NCBI RefSeq assembly: GCF_019399895.1
Contig: NC_091865.1
Coordinates: 1,989,001 to 2,053,000 of the forward strand
Direction: 5' to 3'
DNA: 64,000 bases
DNA from: Cardiocondyla obscurior
Lineage: Eukaryota > Arthropoda > Insecta > Hymenoptera > Formicidae
Shown piece by piece: positions 57,540 through 64,000 of the stretch (positions are counted from its first letter, which is position 1; the number at the start of each line of letters is the position of its first letter). Below the pieces are notes generated by a model. It was not told the DNA's origin, searched no databases, and saw only the letters and a program-made list of their open reading frames with translations. The translations under genes were made by a program, and so were the position numbers.

Positions 57540-60500
57540 TTACTGTCATTAGCAAGGAGTGTTAATGCCGAAGGTTCGCGCGTTAATGACGAGGTGATGT
57601 CCCCGGTACAAGACTTTAAAAACGAAAAACATTCCACGGAAACGCGGCATTTCTTGGCTCCTTCATGCGTCACTTTTTACCCAGCAAATTGCACGTCTTA
57701 AGTTTACGGGTTGCGTATGAAGAGAATTGTCGGCGGTTTATGAGGTTTTGAGCCGGCGAGGAGAATAATATAAATCGGTAATAACGAGCCGTCGGTTTTA
57801 AGGTAATGCGTAATTAGATACCTACTTTGACATAACGTTAAAGTTAACAGTGTTTTCCTCTTCACCGTTACGGAGAAAAATATTGTTATAACGAATGGAA
57901 TATCTCGAATTTATTACTTTTACACGTTATAAGTTTTGGATATTATTTTTTACGCCGATAAAAGGAGGATATATTAATCACAAATTTGCGCTAAAATTAC
58001 GGCTGCCCGTTCGCCGGGGCGAAACCTCGCCCAACCGATGGGTAATCGATATAAAAGTCCACAAGGGTTGGGCCGCCTTAGTGGCCCCGGCATTACGCGC
58101 ACACAAACAGATACAGTCGGCCGTAAGCAGAGTGCAAATGACACCACGGATCCTAGTGACATCGACTCGCAAGCTCTCTGAAACACGCGGCTGCGCGAAT
58201 ATAATATTGAACTTTAATCCTCAATTGTACGCCATCAATATTATTAAATTCTGTTTGTAATTTTGAATATTTGCAATTTTTTTTTCATATATTCCGGAAT
58301 ATCCATCTCAATATACTAATAACCACTCTTTTTCTCTTTACTTCTCGTACTTCTTCATTCATCGATCATCCATTATCGCATTTTGTGTATTCGCACACTC
58401 GCATACCTTTTCATAAAAACAGACATACACACATGTTTCTCAGAGTTTGCGGAACAACATGAGATTTCTCGATGGCGAATGCGCGCGCGCGCGCAGATTG
58501 TATACGGCCAACCATGTGCGGCTAATTACTTTACGCGATGGTCTAAAAAACGGACGAAAAAGGGAGCTAAATGAAAGAGTAGTGAACAAAATAACCGAAC
58601 TCGCGCTCGCCGTGAGAGATACGCTGCTTGAAGGCGGCTTTTACCACGAAAAAAAAAACCAAAAAAAAAAAATAAATCGCACCTGTATGCGCATTTCATT
58701 TACTCGGGGTAAGAGCGCGTCAGATTTTTGTTTTGATTAGATTTTTATTTTTTTTTATTTTTGTTACCGCAGTTCAATCAAATACAAATATTGTATTGGA
58801 TATTTACTCAAAGCGCAATGCAAATTATTATAAATTATACGAGACCTTTAAATACAATGTGGAAGAATTGAGCTTCTAAGATAGACGGATTGTGCATCGG
58901 AATCATTATACATTTCCAGAGTTTACAAAGCGAAAAAAGGGACAAAAGCAAAGAGAAGCACATTTATTAGGTAAAAAAAAAAAAAAAAAAAAAAAAAGAT
59001 ATTTACGTTGTAAAGAAAAATGTAAGACGAAAATGAAAGGAGATGCTTATCATTGTGAAACAGGTCTTTTTAAAGCAAGTTGGTACATATCAAATAAATA
59101 TGCATAACAGTAACATTCATAGAGTTGTTACAAATGTAATAAGTTATGTAATAATAATAAGAAGCAGCATAAGAGAGATGTAAAAAAATTATTTGTTTTT
59201 TTTATTTATTAATTTTTTCTATAACTAAAATAATTTAAATAAAAAAATAAATAAAAAAAAGAAGTTTTCTTTTACTTTCCCGTAATATCTTAACGTCGTA
59301 GAGGTAAAATAATCCTATTTCCCATCCACACTTTGTTATGTTCTAATATATCACGTATCAAAGTAATACTGAACGTTTGGAAAAAGAGCGCAAAGGTGCA
59401 ATGAGGAGATGCAGTGACAAATGATGAATCGCAATGAAAAGTTGACCGGTGCAAGGGCTCGTAGTCAGTAGTATACGCCTAACAGAAGAAGAAAAAGTCG
59501 AGAGAGAGAGAAGGAAAAAGAGGAAGATGAGAAGGGAAGTCAGGTAGAAATGAAAGGATGAAGAGGAGGGCTCCGATTTTTCTGTAGGCGGGATTTTGAA
59601 ACCTGTTTGAGCGCTTTGAAATCTAAAGAAATAAAAGAGCCGAGGCCAAAGCTGGGCGAGCGTGTTTAGGGGAGGCCGGGGAGAGACGAGGAGGAAACGA
59701 CGGCTACTGAAGGAACGAGGGGCCGAAGGAGGCGCACGGAATACACGAAGGATGGGCCGACAGGCCAAGAGAGAAGCCCGGCAAAAAGTAGTTCGCCGTT
59801 CGTATGTACATGCACCGCGATTCCTCCTCGTTCGTTCGTACGTCCATATTCTCGTTTTTCTTATACCTCTTATATCCCGCCCTATTCCTACCTTCTCTCT
59901 TATCGCCCTTCTGCGGTCGCCTTCTAAAATGCATTGTTTCGGCACGATAAACAGCCACACCTGCACGAACTTTCTACGCAAAAGCCGATGCGAAGATGGC
60001 ATCGCCGGTGCAAATAGAATTTCAAGAGTCGCGCATTAAACGCTTTATATCGCCGGCGCGCAACCTTTTACGACCTTACGACCCGTCTCTATGGTGACAT
60101 CGCGAGAACCTTTTGTACGACGGTGGAGAAGTAATGCTTTCGGTCCGACGAAACTTCTGCGCGAGATAAACAGCGAAGCTTCGGGCCGCTTCATTTATTT
60201 ATTCAGTATAGTTTTCAGTAGAGAGCGAAAGGTTTTGGCAAACAAGGGCAAACTTTCTTTATCAATCATTTTTAAGGTGGTGCTTAACAGCTCCTTTCGA
60301 AAATTTTACATTTAATTAATAACATGAACGGTAATTACGAAACAAAAATTATATTTTTACTTGGCAAGATATTTAATTATCAAACAATGTTTAAAATAAT
60401 TCTCTAAACGTAGTATTTAATTTAATAAATTATTAAAATTACTTACGTCAAGAAAAAGGCTATTTTACAATATAATTTTATTTTAATTTTTCAAAAGAAA

Positions 60501-61768
60501 ACCAATCCGAAAGATGTTTTACTAAATTAAAAATAAAAATAAAAAAGAACACTGTATTTTATATCTGAAAATCAATTTCTCGCATAAATATCGTTTTAGA
60601 ATAAACTTCTAATTTTCGAATTTCTAACGCACGACGTATTGAACGATAATATTCAACGATAAGGGACTAGCTAATAGCTTAAAGACGAAGATGCGCATCT
60701 GCCGTGAATAGCTAATCGTCGCCGATCAATATATCCTACGCGCACATACGCAATATAATTGCACGTAATTAACACCCATTACTAACCACTCAATGCGCGG
60801 CCACGCGCGCTTATGGCTTCTCAGGAGGAGTTCAGCTCTCGAAATGAGCTTGCAATCAAAGAAACAGGAGACAATCGAGATCGCGTAAACGATAATCCAA
60901 TATACATATATCAGACGTACGCCGTATTATGCCGTTCGCAAATCCCAACTTGAGTATGCTGCATTCCTCGTGAAGAGGAACGTTGAAGATTTTAAAGGAA
61001 AGATTTTCTCTAAGAATCTGCTATTTATTTATTGCTGCTAGAACAAACCATGCGCGCGCAAAAAAATAAAAGCACCCAAAAAGCGACAAAAATTTAAACT
61101 TCTCTTCCGATTACGTCGCATTGTGTTTTAATAATAATTAGACGAAAAGGACTTCGCTTTATGCAACTTGAGGGATTAAAATTCCCAAAAGGATATTTCA
61201 AAATTGACAATTTAGCGAAACGAATATAATGAAGAGTGCATCTTTTCCCGCAGGGTACATTCGCGAATAAATATCCTCTGCGAAAATAAAAAAAAAAAAA
61301 AGTCGCGATATTTTCGCAGTGTATTTTTACGATTTTTTTTTTTTTTTTTTTTCAAAGATGCCAAATTATTTTACTGCCGCGCACTGGGTGTACCATTTTG
61401 GTCAATAAAAAATAAAACAGCGATAAATTATTTACGCGGTCAAACGTGTTTCTGCGACGTAATCAATTATCGTCAGCTCTTTCGCACCACTAACTGTATT
61501 ATGTATGTGCGATGTATTGAATTACCAAAAAATGGTGAAAAATGTACGCCACGTGGACAGCGAGATGGAAAAATTTGCCGTGAAATATAGGAGGAATAAT
61601 GCGCGCAGCATGCGAAACGGTGAGCGTGTATAGACACGCTCATCGGAATGCACCTGATAGACTTTTTGCATGCGTTTTGGGCGCGCGCTTTTATCAGTAA
61701 CGCATCGTCACTATGCTTTACACATGCATTCGCTAATTGATTCAAATTGACTCGTTTTCAGTCAACTA
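57540..61768. other. non-coding stretch
   Basis: AT-rich with an A run (58973-58997), T run (61333-61352) and a GA/CpG-richer block at 59390-60130, whose minus-strand frame (214 codons) is Ser/Leu/Arg-rich low complexity. The palindrome AGATGCGCATCT lies near 60690. No gene is supported. Confidence 0.45.
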
Positions 61769-62055
61769 CACCCAGAGAAAAATATAATTGGGATAACCAT
61801 AATTTGACCATAAAAAAAAAGAAAAAAAATTAAAAAAGGGACCAACAACATTTTTATAGTACTTTGACTATGTAAATTATAAATTATAACTTGTATTATT
61901 ACAAAGCGCAGGACAGAAAAGTATTCCAAATGCCTTGCACATTTGGTTATAAACTAATTTTAAAAGCCGTAAGCTCGATGTTGTTTTTACCAATCGGAAT
62001 ATCTTTTCATCTATAATGATAAATAGAGATAACTATCCATATATTCCCGCAATTT
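61769..62055 (+). repeat. dispersed AT-rich repeat, partner at 44892-45170
   Basis: Begins CACCCAGAGAAAAATATAAT. It is the direct-orientation partner of the 44.9 kb copy. The first 140 bases align well, and a later block (AGATAACTATCCATATATTCC, near 62028) aligns weakly. The 61.8 kb copy looks less eroded at its start. Confidence 0.7.
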
Positions 62056-64000
62056 CCGAGGTCACTCGTGCAATATTGTGGCGAAGGCATGAATTATTAA
62101 GAGAACTCGGACGATCTTATCTGGCCGTACACGTAAACGTGCTCGAGTCGCGTGAATCGCGCGAAAATGCGCACTTTTGCTTCTATTGAGATGACACGGC
62201 TTGTCAGACGAAAGCGCATTTATATTTTCCTCGATGTTTTAATTCGGCAATTTTTTCGTTGTTATCGTAAGATTTGTAAATTTTACTAATTCAACCACTT
62301 GACTCGAAAGAAACTAAGCGTCGACAATTAACGAGCAACGTTAATCAACCAACTACATATTCCCGCACTTACATTAAATATATTTCAGTCAGTGAATTAC
62401 ATCTGCTTTACAGAAGCAAGACAAATAAAATTCGAATTTACCCATACTTGACTTGTAAAAAAAAAAAAGAAGGCGAGTTAAAAAGCGTTCCCACGTAATA
62501 ACGTCGGCACGTAACCCCTGCAGCTGCGAAACGAACGCGTCAAGAATTAGTTGAAGATAATCCTCCCGGACGACGCGGATAATAACCATCAATCACGGCC
62601 ATTTAGACGCGAAATGTATCATTTCGTTCGATGAATGCGTATGTTCGAATAGGTCGCGCGTTAGCCGTTGCAAAACTGCTCGATCCAGCCCAGCGCGTTT
62701 CGTGACGCGAACGGTCTTAAAAGAGTCGAGGATAAAAGTCGTAAACGCCGTATTGCCGCATAGATAATTTCCCGCAGACGTAGAGAAGGTGAAATCTACA
62801 TTCGCCTAATGCTGTTGCGCCTCGCATTGTCCGCGTCGCGACGCCCACCCGGGTCCGCTTATAAATCCGCAACGGGCGCGTTTAATCCGCGCCCGTGCGC
62901 GCGTATGCGTTCGCGCGACACGGGAACGCAACAATGCGCCTCGCGCCGCGAATGCGCGGATTTATCGGCGATGCTGAGACAATACGCGCCGAGATAGGGC
63001 AGCTCTATTAGGATTCCACCGAATTCCCGTGAAAGGCACTTAGCTTTCGGTATTGTTGCCGGGTTAACGATTCACGCCGCGGCGATATCAGCTTATCGCG
63101 CGATACACGACTAACCGAAGAATGGACACCCGATCGAGAGTGGCCGCGATTTTAACGAGGGAGGGACCCAGGCGATAAATATCCGCGCACAAAGGCAGAA
63201 AATAACGAACAGAAACTCAGCAGCGAAGAAGAACTTTTGGAGCACCGATTTACTTTTGAAACTGACCGCGTATTGGAACGAACGTAAGCGCCCGCGCGAC
63301 GCTCGAAGTGCTCAAGTCTTTCGAGCGATTTATACTGGGGCGATCCTCGGGAATTAAACGTATCTACAGTTCGAACAAGTTAAAGTTACGGATGGTAATT
63401 AGACCTTTTTGTTTTCAAACCGCGACAAAAAAAAAAAATAATAATTGTCGCCTTTTAGATTAGATTGCTTTCCCAAGGGTATTGCGTCAAGTGCAATATC
63501 AGTAGTTTAGGTATAAGTACTTCAAGTGACCGGACATGAGTCAGCGATACATTAAAACACGGACGAAGGCGCACGGGCTAATAATCTGGTTGACGTATAT
63601 CGAGCAGTAGTTGCTGTCGGCGTGTCGTGCGGGCGTCGGTTTCGCAAACGCATGTATCACGTTGCTCGATAATTCTCGGGTGGCGGTGAAGAATTCGCCA
63701 GAACCTAGGGAGGGATTCAAGCGCCGTGGGCAAGGAGCGAATGGAGAAAAAAAAAAAAAAAAAAGACGCCGCGAAGAGACGAAAAGAGACGAAAACGTAT
63801 GGCGAAGGATCTCGATTCACGGCGGAGTTCGAGGTCGAACTGTGTTCATCCACCTATCCTACCGAATGGCTCCGCCGGCTTTTGGGCCCGCCCACGACCT
63901 TCGCGGTCTTGATTTCGTTTTATTATAATTTGGCTCCGACAAACATTCGGGAAAGAGGGATCGACCGCCCTCGAGGTCGTGCTGGCGGAACAGCGCGGGT
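62056..64000. other. non-coding stretch, CpG-rich in part
   Basis: 62660-63140 and 63220-63330 are CpG-rich. A perfect 9-bp stem ACGGGCGCG / CGCGCCCGT with a 7-nt loop lies at 62872-62896. Poly-A lies at about 63747-63764. Frames of 62-105 codons show no domain. The window ends in CpG-rich DNA. Confidence 0.45.

Noticed and set aside
59358..60002. 214-codon minus-strand frame
   Set aside because: Low-complexity Ser/Leu/Arg composition, overlapping + frame of 125 codons, no recognised family.

Overview
The window reads as animal, most likely insect and probably hymenopteran (ant-like), nuclear DNA. The grounds are indirect. CpG is plentiful in the GC-rich patches. These patches sit as islands in a very AT-rich background full of long A/T runs and microsatellites. 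A short TTAGG-type stretch lies at 7581-7604. I could not search databases, so the species call is inference.

I find no protein-coding gene I can name in the 64 kb. The long open frames (up to about 280 codons) all lie in CpG-rich or purine/pyrimidine-rich low-complexity DNA, where several frames on both strands stay open together. Their translations are Arg/Ser/Pro/Leu-rich with no recognisable domain. The simplest reading is an intergenic region or a very long intron. The one exon I would defend, weakly, is a possible first coding exon at 52368-52483. It lies in a CpG-rich patch behind three ATTGG (reverse CCAAT) boxes and ends at a GTGAGC donor.

Layout: 1-2.2 kb is AT-rich, with a candidate 121-nt GT-AG intron and a Helitron-like 3' end. 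2.2-3.1 kb is a CpG/purine-rich island. 3.57 kb holds a strong hairpin. 6.2 kb has paired DREF-type sites. 7.6-8.1 kb has a TTAGG-like stretch, a CCTT microsatellite and a 98-bp tandem duplication. 9.5-13 kb alternates islands and AT-rich DNA. 13.9-14.5 kb has an exon-like cassette, a second Helitron-like 3' end and a dispersed repeat. 16.8-17.5 and 19.0-19.4 kb are islands. 19.5-22.3 kb has a 15-bp x5 tandem repeat, two dispersed repeats and an AT hairpin. 22-34 kb is mostly featureless AT-rich DNA. 34.8-36.8 kb is a large low-complexity CpG-rich block. 38.4 kb carries the partner of the 21.9 kb repeat. 43.1-46.2 kb holds three long hairpins, two of them adjacent. 47.4 kb has the partner of the 13.9 kb cassette. 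51.9-52.6 kb is the best promoter-like island. 54.1-54.4 kb is a SINE-like insertion flanked by 16-bp direct repeats. 61.8-62.1 kb carries the partner of the 44.9 kb repeat.

The most interesting signals are the hairpins at 45961-46077 and 46090-46173 (a possible microRNA cluster or paired mini-transposons), the 114-nt hairpin at 43090-43203, the hairpin at 3567-3649, and four dispersed repeat pairs that cross-match inside the window.
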